Below are positions 24,127 to 35,399 of a stretch of DNA of 64,000 nt, in pieces. The notes under the pieces were generated by a model that was given only the letters and a program-made list of their open reading frames with translations, ran no database searches and was not told the origin of the DNA. The position numbers and the translations under genes are program-made. Source of the stretch: Edaphochlamys debaryana (lineage: Eukaryota; Chlorophyta; Chlorophyceae; Chlamydomonadales); assembly GCA_016858145.1 (NCBI GenBank), contig JAEHOE010000123.1:62001-126000 (forward strand), given 5' to 3'. Each line of letters begins with the position of its first letter. Within the stretch, counting starts at the first letter, position 1.

Positions 24127-27100
24127 AGTCCAGCGAGCGCGTGTGAGGACGAAAGCTGCAGCACGCGAGTGTAGCGCGGGTTGTGTTCCACGAGAGAACA
24201 GTTGGCATGACCTACCACTCCCCCGGCTGCACGGATGTATCAAGAGCAAGCAGCAACTCCGGTCTCGTAGAGGACTGGGGCTGCGCTGCGAGCGTCTGCA
24301 AATTCAACCGGCGCAGACCAGCAGCAGTCGGACTCACCCCCTAACAGCGGTCGCGAAGGGTGATCCATAGCATAAACTAGCAAGGAAAAGCCTCAACAGT
24401 GTTTGCTGTCCTTGGGCGACAATCGCTCGGTACTCTTTCAACCAGCGACGGAACAGCGCGACTCCGCTCCAGCGATGTAACAAGTGACTGGGATAAGTAT
24501 GGATGTGCAGATACGAGGCACAGAACAAGCATGGCGTGGCATGACCACGGGCGTTCAACTGCGCAGATGCATGCGGAACGTGCCTTCTGTCTCGCAACTG
24601 AACTACACGCTACAGGCAGCAATTGCAGAAGTAGGGGCCCGTATCACATGTATGCGCAGCCTGGGACATTCGGCCGGCAACCTTGCAAGGGCCGCTCAAT
24701 CGGCGGAAAAGGTAACGAGAGCCGATAGCAATTGCGCACTCTGCAGAGTACCGACGAGCGGACCCAACGGAGGACCCAAGTCCAGGACCCAAAAAGTACT
24801 AGACGCAACCTTTGAAACCGAGCACCAACTGCTTGCGCAGCAGCGACCTCGCAGCAAGCCTGCCTGTAGCTAGCTGGCAGACTTGGGCTTTGGAATTAAT
24901 CCACACTAGTGGCCGCAAAGCGGGGCCGCCAACCCTAGCTGAACCCGACAACCACGGCCGAGGAGTGCAACCTGCTAGCGTGGCAGCAGCGCAGCTAAGA
25001 TTCACATTCGGAGCGTGGGCGGCCGGGCCCCCCTAGCTGGTAGCCAGTGCTGCCGCGGCACTGCGCATAAGCGGCTCCAAGGGATGGATCCAGTCCACGG
25101 GGTATCCGGCATGCGCCGGACCACAGCTGTTGGGTCCGAAATGCCACCACCACTCAGCACCAGCCACGCACGAATCCATGGCAACCCTCCTGCATCAAGG
25201 CAAGCCGTGTCCACGGTCCACCGCGCCTGCCAGACTGACGACCCACCACCGCCAACGCCAATAGGCAGCACTGCAGAAATCGCATGATGTTGCCAACGAG
25301 CTCCGCCGCCTCCCCCTCCCGCCAGGTAGGCCGCCGCAGAAGGCAGAGGCGGGACGGCATTCCTACCTGCACCATTGGCACCCGGCCGGCGGGCAGGCAC
25401 GTGATGCCAGGGCAGGGGGGCGCTGGGCCTGGGCCTGGGGCAGAAGAAAGTGCACCGGGGCGGGCCGCGGGAGTTGATGGCCCTACCACCGACCCCTGCA
25501 CCCCGAGGCCCCCCCGCCCGCCTCGCACTTTCCGCCTCTATTCGTCCCGCTCACCCCCTGCATGCACCTGCTGCACCCGCCTCACCTTGCTCCTTCCGTG
25601 TGCGCTGCTCGGCGAGAAGTCTGCTCGCACGGCCCTGCTGCGGTGGGGCTTGCGAACGGCACAAACTGCTGCTGGCGTTTTGCTTAGTCCTGGGTTACGG
25701 GAAGATTCAGACCTGCCTGGGACGCCCTGGGCACACGCCCCGGCACCGCCATTGGCGGCCGCGTATGGTTTAAGAGAAACGGGAACCAGGTTACGCGAAA
25801 GCAAGCTCGCTGCAAGGCCAGCAAAGTGCAATCACAGCCTAAGCTCAACTGGCGAGGGTCTACCCGCAGTGAAGTGGTGCCCATGCGGCCAGGCCTGGCC
25901 ACCTAGGTGGCCGAAGCCACCGGCAGGTGACTTCGAAGCCCCGCCACACGCGCAGTTACCTGGAGCATGTTACCGCGTGGGGACCTGCTGGCAGGGGGCG
26001 GCGGGGAACCGGCACGCCTCACACCCTCACACCCAGGGGTCGCCTGTGGCACCCGGCCCGACGAGCTAGTCATCTGCCTCGCAGCCCGCGTCCCTCAGCG
26101 CCTGCCACACAGCCACGCACACAGCCTGCTCGCTCTCGTTGTGAAGCGTCTTTGTAGCGTCTACCCGGGCCCGCTCACAACAAGGTAGCAGGCGTTGTTG
26201 TATTGGAGGGCATTAGGCCCCCAGGACGTGCCTCCTTGGTGCACGGTATCAGCTAAATGTGGCTGATAGATTTGGGGGAAAGGACTTGACTCCGCTGTTC
26301 ATGTGGTGCCGTTACCCGCTTCTGCACGCCTTCCTTCCTTCCTTCCTTCCTTCCCTCTTCATACGTTGCTCGTACGCGACAAGAAGGGCACAGCCGGATG
26401 CTGATGGTCGGCACCGTTCGCTGCACTGCTTTGCTCGTACCGTTAGTTGCGCGTTCATCCCTCGCAGCGGCTCTGGTGGCCTTCCTGCATCTCCCAGCCC
26501 AGGTGGTCCTGGTCCTCTCCTACAGGCGCTTCCCCACCCACAGGCTGGTGTGCAGGAACCGGCGATGGCGGCGGCCGCTGCCGGCCGGCCGTGTTTGTGC
26601 GCTTAGAGAAGCAAGGCCGGGCAGGGGAGCGGCCGCCCCTTGCAAAGAGTCTGAGAGCTGCCATGCTGCTGTCATCCGGGAGCTTGGGCAAAGCAATATG
26701 GTAACGGATCCCGGTGCCTTCGTGTCGTCCTCACACAGTGCCCGGCCCCTGTTGTCAGGACAAGCATTGTGTGCATGCCGAGCGTGCGCAAGCCGTCGGC
26801 CACACCTCACCTCACTCGGCTCACGGTTGCCGTACATACACCTAACCCTATCCCTCTTTATTTTCCTGCTTCCTTGGGCTTCCCACTTAATGACAAAGGT
26901 GGCTGCCCGAAGGCAGGAAAAGGGCCGAGCCCCGTGGTCCCCCCAGGGGCCTCAATGTTCTAGTGTGGCTCCGTGGAGCCCACAACCCCTCTCCGCCACC
27001 AGCCCGCACCACGGCACGCGGGCGCGCACCTGGCCATTCATCCGTTGAAACCCCGCACTACGCCAGGTGGTGCGCTTGCCAGACGTCTAAACACCTCGGC

Positions 27101-27593
27101 CTGGACATAGCCCGGCCTGGACAAGACCTTAGACGATGGACCATCGAGTCCGGCAAGTGCAAAGAGTAGCAAGTACCACACCCTTAGAGAATCCGAGATG
27201 AATAAGCTTCAGTAACAGCATTGCACCCGGTCTGAGCACAAGCGGGGAGGTTGAACGCCCAAACATGTCGGCCTGTTTGAGCGGGATCGACAAGTTTCCC
27301 TGCCCTCAACTGCATCAGATAGAGATCAGCAAATTGTAGCTTGTGGCATCGCGGGCAATCAAGGCGTGAATCAGTCAGTCAGTCGTGCCCCAGGTGCCCC
27401 CACGCTCGCCCCTACACACTCAAGCGCAGCGTCCTCTCCGCACACCCTCTCCACTCATGGACCCTAGCCCGTCCGACCTTTGAAGCAAGCGGCTGCCGCA
27501 CACTTGGGGTCTTGCCTCTCATGCAAGGTTTGGATCCAGACTCCGACCATGCCACTCGAGGGCCCAGTACCTGAGGCGCTTGTGCGGACTCCC
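24127..27593. other. Long intergenic region, no supported gene; contains a CCTT microsatellite
   Basis: Only composition-driven open frames are present. A (CCTT)n tract lies at about 26331-26358. I found no domain motif or consistent exon chain on either strand. The promoter of the SGNH gene should lie just right of 24126. Confidence 0.55.
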
Positions 27594-30500
27594 CTACAAT
27601 GCCTCGAAGGGCGCTGACCGACTGTTGACTGGCCCCACCACTCGCTGGTACATCTCGCTGTACTCCTGGGGGCAGGGAAAGTGCGAAGGGAGTGGTCTTC
27701 CTCGTTCACGCCATCACCTCACCTCTCTCTCTGGTTGATCCCTCACCGCCTGTTAGACCCCCCCCCCCCTGATTGAGGACCCCTCGCCTCTCCCCCTTCA
27801 CCCCTTCCCCCAACCTCTTCCCCTCGCCGCCATGACGAGCCATGAGCCTGATGCTCCTCACCGCCATGAGCCGGGCCTTGTCCCCCTCGCCCCCCCCCTG
27901 CCTGTCTCCTCCCCCCTGACAGGGCCCCTCGGCCTCCCTCTTTCCCTGACAGGAACCCCCCCCCTCCTCCCCTCACCGCCATGAGCCGGGCCTTGTTGTT
28001 CATGTCCCCCGAGCAGGGCATGTGGTAGGCGTACCAGCCCTCCATCAGGACCTGACAGGGGAGGGGGAAGAGGGGGGTATGAGTGGAGGCTTGGGCAGTC
28101 AGGGATCAAGGTAGGGCGACCAAGGCCCTGCGCCCGGTCGGGGCCCCCTCGGGCCACAGCAGGCCACAGGCTGCAACGGCAGCAGCCGGCCTGCACACCT
28201 TTGGGCAGTTTCCGGCGCTGTCCCTTTGCGGGATCTTGCCAAGCGTAAAGTACGACACGCCTCTGAGGTCGCAGCCGCAAGGGCCCTGCAGCCGGGGCAA
28301 GGTGCAGACGGGGCGCCCAAGGCAGTCGCAAAAGCAGCATTGAGCGCCGAAAACCAGTCCCCGTGGCCGCCAACTTGCTTCCCTACTAGGCAACCCCTTC
28401 TCTCCTCCAGAAACGTGACCCCAACCTGCCCCCTGCTCTACCCGCCATCCCCCCCTCACCCCCCCCCCGCCCTCCTCGCCTAACATCTTTAAACGGTTCC
28501 CCACTTGCACGGCTCCCCTTCCCCCGCCACGCCCGCACCATGCACGCATGTGGACACAGCTTTGGCCAAAGCATGGCCACGGACAGGTGCCGCCGTCCCG
28601 CGAGACACACGTGCTCCCGGGCTACGACCGTCCCGGGCAAGAGCTCCCCAGCCCCCTCCTCCCCCCCTCGCTTCCCCCAGTCCCCACCATGCACTTGTAC
28701 GGAAACAGGTCCGGCCGCAGCATGGCCAGGGACAGGTGCCGCCGCGTCACGTCCGTGCTGACGTACTGCATCGCGGCAGCAAAGGTCCTTTGGTCCCACG
28801 CCGTGCCGCCGGAGCGCAGGATGTCGGTCAACCAGTAGCCCCTGGGCGGTTTGCGACGGACGGTTGGCGGGTTGCGCGGGAGACCGTTGGGTGGTTGGCA
28901 CATTACCGAACCTCCACATGCCGTTGTCCGATACCACTCCCCAACCCGCAGCCCCGTCCCAGCCATGGCCCCTGTACCCTTCATCCCCCACCAGTTCATA
29001 ACGGCTCGTGCCACCATGGGCGTGTGCCTGGGGGCAGCGGGGCGGACGGAGGGGCGAACGGCGTGGGCGAGACACCACTGCAGGTGCTGCAGGCAGCGAA
29101 GCCGCACTGTGCCGTATTGAAGCTTCATTCTGCGAGTTTCACAACGCAGCCCACCGCACTGCAGAACGCACCTCAGTGCTGGTATGGTGTCCTCCGTCAA
29201 GACCTCCTGGCTGATATCCAGCGAGCCGCCAATCGTGGTGGCTCATTCCCCGGATCTCACAGACCCCACGCGCGGACGCCTGCCGGTATGCACACAGGCA
29301 CGCCTGCCCTCTGTTTGGCCCTGTACCCTTTCGCGGATGCCCCTGTCTTTCTCGGATGACCCCGCCCATCCGTTGCAAACCTGGCGTCCTGGCAGGCTGC
29401 CCTCTACTCCTCCCTCGACTCTGCAATCGTTCTACTTGTTGCCCGCTAGCTAAGCGTGAGTCACTGAGTGGATGGTGTCATTGCGTGGACTTCGTGCCCT
29501 CGCTTCAATACATGTTCACCCTCCGTGTCTCCGTGTCAGACTAGCACACCCGTACTCTCGCTCTGCGACAAGCATGCCTGCATTGCCACCCCAGTCATCC
29601 CAAACGTACGCACCTGAGGTAAACGAAGCCAATGTTATTGTTTATGGGAGGTAGTTGCTCCTCAGGGGTCTCGTCGCTGTGGTGGTGTTGTGTGGTGGGG
29701 GCGGGGGCAAAGCACGCATGGGCTCGAGTCCTGGCAGGGTGCTGCACTTAAACCATAAACAGCCCCTGGCCCCTGGCCCCTGCCTGGAGGACTCGAATCG
29801 CTCTGTTCACCGTGCAGTGCCACTACCCCTTCCCTCAACCGCTGAGCCCTCTAGGCGGGGACTTGCAAGTTGTTGGGGGCTGTGAGCGGGCCTACGACCC
29901 GGAACACCTGGACGCCCCAAGTTCCGCTATTCGCGTGCTTTCCCACCTCCCACCGAGCCTCCCAACCGACCGGAAGCCCTACCCCACCCCACCCACCGAT
30001 GGTGGTGGCAGTCCCCCGACACCATGATGTCTGTCTCCCTCGCCAGCAGGTAGGGCAGCGGGTTGCGGAAGAACACCTGGTCTAGGAGGAAGGGGGAGGC
30101 GGCGGGGGCAGGAAAGGGAGCAGGGAGGATGGCCCGGACAGCGCGCAACACGAGCGCCTCATCCTTGCTCGCTAGGTGGCCACTCCAAAGCCATTCCCAA
30201 GGCAGCTACCGGTATGCGGGCCCCACGATAGCCGGTATCTGTGCTCCCGTTCACCGCCGCTACTCCACGGCACCCTGCCCCCTGCAGCGCCCCAACACAC
30301 CCGCGTCCAGAAACAGCACGCCCATGCCCCAACCTTGCGAACTCCACCTGCCCATACACACACTTCTCCCCCTCCCCCCTCCAGCACTCCCCCCCCCCTC
30401 GCCCCCACCCGCGTCCAGGAACAGCACGTCCACCCCCGCCGTTAGCCCGTCCAGAATGGTGGCGATCTTCACGAAGCCTGACGGGGCCGGCGGGGGGTGG

Positions 30501-31573
30501 GGGGTGGAAAGGGGGGGTAGCAGCGGGCATAAACGCCTCAGTACGCAGCGCAGCCTTGGGCGGAGAGAGAGGGCCTCTCTGTGACCCTGGCAGGATGTCG
30601 TCTGCAGCCCTCACCTCCGGGGCGCCCATCCGGCCCCGGGGGGCCCCGGTCCAGCGCAGGGGCTGCAGCCGGGGGCGGGCTAACCTACCTGACGGCGGAA
30701 CACCCCTCAGGTCTTGCCAGCTGCCCAACCTGGACCCGGCCGGGCCCAGACGTACCGATTCCAAAGAATTCGGCAGAGAATACGTCGAAGTTGCCCAGAG
30801 AGAAGGCGCTGTCGCCGTAACGCAAGAACTGCGACCCGTACTTCTGAGCTAGCGCCTGGCATTTCGGCAAACTGTAGTCATTCATTACGGACACGACCAG
30901 GTGCTTTGCGAGGTCGGACCTGGTCCTGCAGCGGCATCAGCATTTCAAGCAGCGGGCGAGGGGACGCACACGGGGGCGGCCTGTGGCGGATAGGACTGGG
31001 GGTTTGGCAGGGGGGACCTGCCCTGATCGGCAGGTCTGGCATCCTCACCCATCCTTTCTCGCGAAGGTCACGTTCATTAAGCTCAGGAGGAAGAGCTCAA
31101 ACATCCGCTCGAGCGCGTGTTCGCTTGTCAAGGTCATGATGACTATTTCGCGCTTCATCCCAAACGCGTCCTGTGCATCATTCGCGGCAGATTGCTTTGA
31201 AAGATTGTGTGGAGCCATAGGGAGCCATAGCGCAAGCGAGTGCACTTGCGGTGCAGCTTGATGGTCCACACTTACCACGACGGGCAGCTTGGCTCTGTGC
31301 ACCGCCTCCATAAGCTCCGTAGAAGGCATACGGAAGCCTGCGCTTCAAAGTAAGCGTGAACTGAACTGCGCGGCGCGGTGCATGGCATGTTCACAGCGTG
31401 CGCTGTGAGCTGCACCCCGCTGCAAGCTGCTTGTCAAGCAACTAACCGCTTGGCGTCCAGAATGACTTGGCCAAGTCCAACAGGGTATGGTTCTGGCCTT
31501 CCGCATGGGCGGGTGTTGCTAGGCACAGGGCCGCCAGTAACAGTAATAACGCCCTATCACGCATGCCCAACAT
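27594..31573 (-). CDS. GT77-like nucleotide-sugar transferase with signal peptide
   Basis: Ten exons join in phase: 31573-31447, 31337-31276, 31170-31049, 30925-30756, 30477-30409, 30081-29983, 29241-29172, 28841-28688, 28051-27977 and 27665-27594, about 339 aa. The donor at 29982 is the least certain. The N-terminus MLGMRDRALLLLLAALCLAT is a signal peptide. Family features follow in order: MKREIVIMTLTSE, then VVSVMNDYSLPKCQ. Next is the metal-binding DAD, formed across the exon 5/6 junction (LFLDAD|QVFFRNPLPYLL), then DIMVSGD, WDQRTF, LFPYKCM and GWYAYHMPCSGDMNNKARLM. These match the pfam nucleotide-diphospho-sugar transferase (GT77) layout. A role in secretory-pathway glycosylation of wall glycoproteins is inferred. 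Confidence 0.75.
27857..27881 (-). repeat. Intronic copy of the tail of GT77 exon 9, with its splice donor
   Basis: It repeats 27972-27996, that is the codons for KARLMA followed by GTGAGG. It lies 115 bp downstream in the same intron. Confidence 0.8.
28537..28596 (-). repeat. Intronic copy of the tail of GT77 exon 8, with its splice donor
   Basis: It reads RRHLSVAMLWPKLCPHACM then GTGCGG. The true exon end (28686-28745) reads RRHLSLAMLRPDLFPYKCM then GTGGGG. The copy is about 149 bp downstream in the intron and has diverged. Confidence 0.8.
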
Positions 31574-31701
31574 GATGGAGCATCTCCAAGTGAATCAGTC
31601 ACGCAGTGCACTGGGAAACTGCTTAATGAACCGTGCTTAATGACGGACGTCCTTACTTGCCCCATGAGGCCCCTCAGCTCCGCCACAAGGCTCGCTACCG
31701 T

Positions 31702-31807
31702 GGTGGTCACAGCTGGTGGTCACAGCTGGTGGTGAGACGGTCACACCAGCTGTGACCACCAGCTGTGACCGTCTCACCACCAGCTGTGACCACCAGCTGT
31801 GACCACC
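31702..31807. repeat. Perfect inverted repeat: 43-nt arms, 20-nt spacer, built of TGTGACCACCAGC units
   Basis: The left arm 31702-31744 is the exact reverse complement of 31765-31807. Each arm and the spacer consist of the same 13-bp word (GGTGGTCACAGCT or its complement). It lies 130 bp upstream of the GT77 start codon and could form a cruciform or a long hairpin RNA. Confidence 0.95.
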
Positions 31808-31825
31808 AGCTGTGCCAGGGTAAGG

Positions 31826-32052
31826 AGCCGTACAGTACAGGCCGGCAATCCCCGGTGTGCGGGCCGGCTCGGACGGTCTTCGAAGCCAAAGTGGCCATGC
31901 CCTGACAAAGCTAGTCATGCAGCCTACCTGCTCAAACCTCCAGCAAACTGCTAAGTGGCCTCCTCTCGTGGCGGGGGGCAGGTGAGTGTGCGTGCGGGGG
32001 TGGGGCGTGGGGGTGGGGGCGTGGGGGTGGGGGCGGCGTGAGGGTGGGGGAG
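31826..32052. repeat. Left copy of a ~227-bp direct repeat flanking a LINE
   Basis: It matches 34590-34816 with roughly eight small differences, from GGAGCCGTACAGTACAGG to GGGTGGGGGAGTGGG. The pair brackets the LINE fragment. Confidence 0.9.
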
Positions 32053-32659
32053 TGGGTACTGAAAGCTTACAGGCGATCAGGGCCGTGGGCCCGCTCGAAA
32101 CCGCCCAGCAAACCCGCCGCCCGGCGGCTGCTTAGTCCTTAGCAAGTCTTCCCGCCAAACACCACCAGGAAGGGCTCATTTGAGGGCTAATACCCAGTGG
32201 AAGAGGGATTATACTCCCGTGCGCAAAGCACTGCACCAAAACACCGAACATCTGATCAGGGACGCCGTACCAGCTGCCATTTTCCTATGAGCTACATACC
32301 CCTCTCCACGGCGCTACTCCGCGTCACAGCCTCCAGGGGACCAACAAGCACAGAAACCGAACGAGACACAGGCGACCCAGACTCCACTCGCTGAACCAAG
32401 CAGCAAAGCCATAAGACTCTCCCGCGGGGAGAAAAGCGTCAGAACACGCCCCCGACAGTTCGAAGAGACCACGGAGCTCCCACATCCTAGACCAGCAGAG
32501 TCATGAGGCACGTGCCTACTCAGCCTCCCGCTGCGTCCCTCCTACGGTTGCGCGCAACAGCCCGTTGATAATCCTTAATCCTTAATCCATCATTTGTTCA
32601 ACACACTCAACTCCCCGTCCTCTCCGCCCTCACGGCGGTTGCTGAACCTGACACCCCCG
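32053..32659. other. Probable LINE 3' untranslated region and tail
   Basis: It lies between the left direct repeat and the LINE stop codon. On the minus strand, about 75-100 nt after the coding end, a GGATTAAGGATTAAGGATTA tail-like microrepeat occurs at 32564-32585. No ORF with a recognisable motif is present. Confidence 0.5.
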
Positions 32660-34589
32660 CTACTGCGCCGCTGGCATCGCGCCCCGCACCACGAGGGTGT
32701 CGCCTTCAACTGCTAAGAGTGGGTGCGCAGCTCCTACTTCGTCCCACCCTCTCCTCGGCACCCCTAGCGCAGCAAAGCTCTCGAGCAAAAGCCAGAACTC
32801 TGCGATGGCCTTCCCTACCGCGCGACTTAGCATAGTCGCGTCCTCTATTCCCGCCGCCGCGGCTGCCCGATTGGCCGCACGCAATGTGGCCCTGCCTAAC
32901 TCCATGGCGGCGAGGGCCGCAGGGGCAACCACGTCCCACGCCGCCTGCTGCACGCCTGACGGAGCCCGAACTAGCCACAGCTGCTCAAGCGTGACGGGCG
33001 CGGTCAGCTGGGAGGACAGCACTCCTCGCACCCCCTCCGCTACTGGGCAGCTCCAGAAGTGGTGTGCGCGCGGTGAGCACTGCCCGCCCCCCCCGCCGCC
33101 ATAGGCACCGCACCCGCACCGCTCCGGCACCAAGTGCGAGAGGTGTGTGTTGCCGGGCAGTGGCACGCCATCCACCGCCAAACGCCACAGCGTTTCGATG
33201 CACCTCTTTTCCCACCTCAGTGCCCATAGCCGCGCAAGGGTGCTCGCAACGCTGGTGCCCTCCAGGGGCGCGCCTGCGGGCAGGCCCCAAGCTTCACGCT
33301 CATAAGCCGCATGCAACGCTTGCCGTTCGGCGGCCACGCCCGTCAGCTGCATCGCCGTTGCCGCACGGACCGTTAGCTTCGCCAGCGGAACCGAGTCACG
33401 CCAGCCCGGAATCCTCCATCCAACGCGGCGGAGGATAAAACTGGCGGACTCTGTGGGCGTGGGTGGCAGGGCTCCGGCCACGAGGGGGATCTCTGCCGCG
33501 AGGAGCCAGGCCTCCCCGATGTCGGCCGCCAGCACCTCCAGAGCCCGACCGTAGGAGCGAGGCTCTCTCGGCTGTCTCCCCGGGTCTGGCTGGATGTGGG
33601 CGTCCACTCAGCTCTGCCACGCGGGGACGGGTGCTGCGTGAGGCGGCTGTGCCCTCCGGGCCTGGGCCACCGCCCCCAGTGTCCGTAGACCCCGGCAGAC
33701 GAAGAGCCGCTGATGCCGCCGGTCTAGGCCCGCTCGGGGCGTGCTTTCAGGACCCTCTCGTGGTTGTGCGTCCGACTCAGAGTCGGAGCCAGGGTCCAAG
33801 CCCACCGCCGTGCTGGGGAACAGCGGGTTACCCCAGACGGGCAGGGACGCTGCGCTGCCATCTGCGGGAGGGGGGTCTGTCGCCGATAGGTTCTGGAGCG
33901 GAGGGAGGTGGCCCAGAGCCGCCGTCACCGCTGCCACATCGGGAGGAATGGGCTGGCCCCCAAGCTGCCCCCACGGCTCCGGCTGCGCGGCCGCTGTCAG
34001 TGCGGACAGGGTGCTCAGGCGGTGGTGGAGCATGGGCAGCAGTAAGCCGAGGACGCTGGTCCAGGGCTCCTGCTCGCTTGGCTCTTGCGCTGCTGACCTT
34101 GCGAAGCGGGCTGCTTGTACGGCAAGCCGTGCATGCACGTGGTACTGGAGGGGCAGGAGGCCAAAGCCGCCCGTTGACGGGTGGCCCCAGAGCAGCCGCC
34201 CAGGAAGACCCGTGAGCCGTTGCTCGGGCTGTTGCGGGTCCACGCGCCTGTCCACCAGCCCCGCTGCTGCCTTCTCAAGGGATTCCATCACGGCTGGGGG
34301 TGGGGCCCCGTCGTGCTCCAGATGCCACGTGATGGTTTGCAGCGCGTAGGCGCCTGCCAGGCTTGCTCGCCCAAACGCTGACAGCCAGAGGCGTGAGATG
34401 GACCCCATGCGTCGCTGGCCTCCGCAGCCCGTGGGGGCAGGGCGGCTGACAGGCCGAGTGGGGCGTTTGCAAACCGACAGCCGAGCGCCGATGCGCACTC
34501 GACCACGCGCAGTCCTGCAATCGCCACTTGCGCTGGCGGGGCTGCAGCGGCGGCTGGGCCGAGGGCGGGGCCGGGGCCGGCGGCAGGGA
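32660..34589 (-). pseudogene. 5'-truncated L1-type LINE: C-terminal part of reverse transcriptase ORF
   Basis: One minus-strand frame covers the region downstream of the RT palm. It includes the helical block GRASLAGAYALQTITWHLEH and, near the end, a zinc-binding block C-G-C-G ... C-x4-HHFW-x-CP followed by ...RRGWDEVGAAHPLL and a stop at 32660. This layout is typical of volvocalean LINE C-termini. An in-frame TGA at 33608-33610 splits it (PAWQS / VDAH). No RT palm or endonuclease is present, so the copy is 5'-truncated and dead. The truncation point coincides with the inner edge of the right direct repeat. Confidence 0.8.
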
Positions 34590-34816
34590 GCCGTACAGTA
34601 CAGGCCGGCAATCCCCGGTGTGCGGGCCGGCTCGGACGGTCTTCGAAGCCAAAGTGGCCATGCCCTGACAAAGCTGATCATGCAGCCAACCTGCTCAAAC
34701 CTCCAGCAAACAGCTAAGTTGCCCCCTCTCGTGGCGGGGGGCAGGTGAGTGTGCGGGGGTGGGGCGTGGGGGTGGGGGCGTGGGGGTGGGGGCGGCGTGA
34801 GGGTGGGGGAGTGGGG
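34590..34816. repeat. Right copy of the ~227-bp direct repeat
   Basis: About 96% identical to 31826-32052 by eye. It abuts the 5' truncation point of the LINE. Its right half is a GTGGGGG-rich simple sequence. Confidence 0.9.
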
Positions 34817-34898
34817 GTGGGGCGGGAGCTGGCGCCTGATGCACGTGCGTGATCGCATGAGTGGCCCCTGCACTTGTGGCGAGCTTGGGCTCCTCGGC

Positions 34899-35008
34899 AT
34901 TGGCTGGTCACAGGTGCCTTGGCTGGTCACAGGTGCCTTGGCTGGTCACAGGTGCCTTGGCTGGTCACAGGTGCCTTGGCTGGTCACAGGTGTCTTGGCT
35001 GGTCACAG
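34899..35008 (+). repeat. Tandem 19-bp repeat (TTGGCTGGTCACAGGTGCC), six units
   Basis: Six near-perfect consecutive units, the last drifting into GGTCACAGCCCGCC. The complement contains CTGTGACCAGCC, related to the TGTGAC words elsewhere. Confidence 0.95.
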
Positions 35009-35069
35009 CCCGCCTTGCTTTCCTGCCCTTCCCTACCTCCTCCTCAGCCTCCTGACGCAGCGGGGCGCG

Positions 35070-35378
35070 GCCAAGTGCAGCCAGTGCGGCGGGGTGGGCC
35101 CCAGGGGTAGAAGAACATCAACGAGGCGAAGCGCTTGGTTGTGGTGTGGCGTAGGGCGTTTTCCGCAGACTACGCAGGCGAGGAGACGACCTGTGGGCCC
35201 CAGGGGCATGCGGTGTATGCGCGGGAAGCGGTGCCGCGGCACCTACGGCACCAAGCGGGAGAAGAAGATCGCGCAGCGGGGCACATGCGCGGGCTGTGAC
35301 AAGTGGGCGATGTGTGAAGGGGGTGTGACCAGCCAGACCTTGTGTAACAGGGCAGGCTGTGACAGGGCACCCGGCCTA
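35070..35378 (+). other. Second copy of the Cys-motif cassette followed by TGTGAC words
   Basis: One frame reads KCSQCGGVGPRG, then further on RCRGTYGTKREKKIAQRG and CAGCDKWAM. This parallels SKCGREGPNRLHC...RCGGTYGAKGRLGNKLGCDK at 1.99-2.14 kb. As there, TGTGAC-type words follow (35295-35370). No start codon or flanking exon is obvious. Confidence 0.6.
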
Positions 35379-35399
35379 GCCATGACCTGCCCTCTGACG

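Noticed and set aside
34899..35008. Array of 19-bp units, considered as CRISPR-like
   Set aside because: Units are directly adjacent with no spacers; it is a plain tandem repeat.
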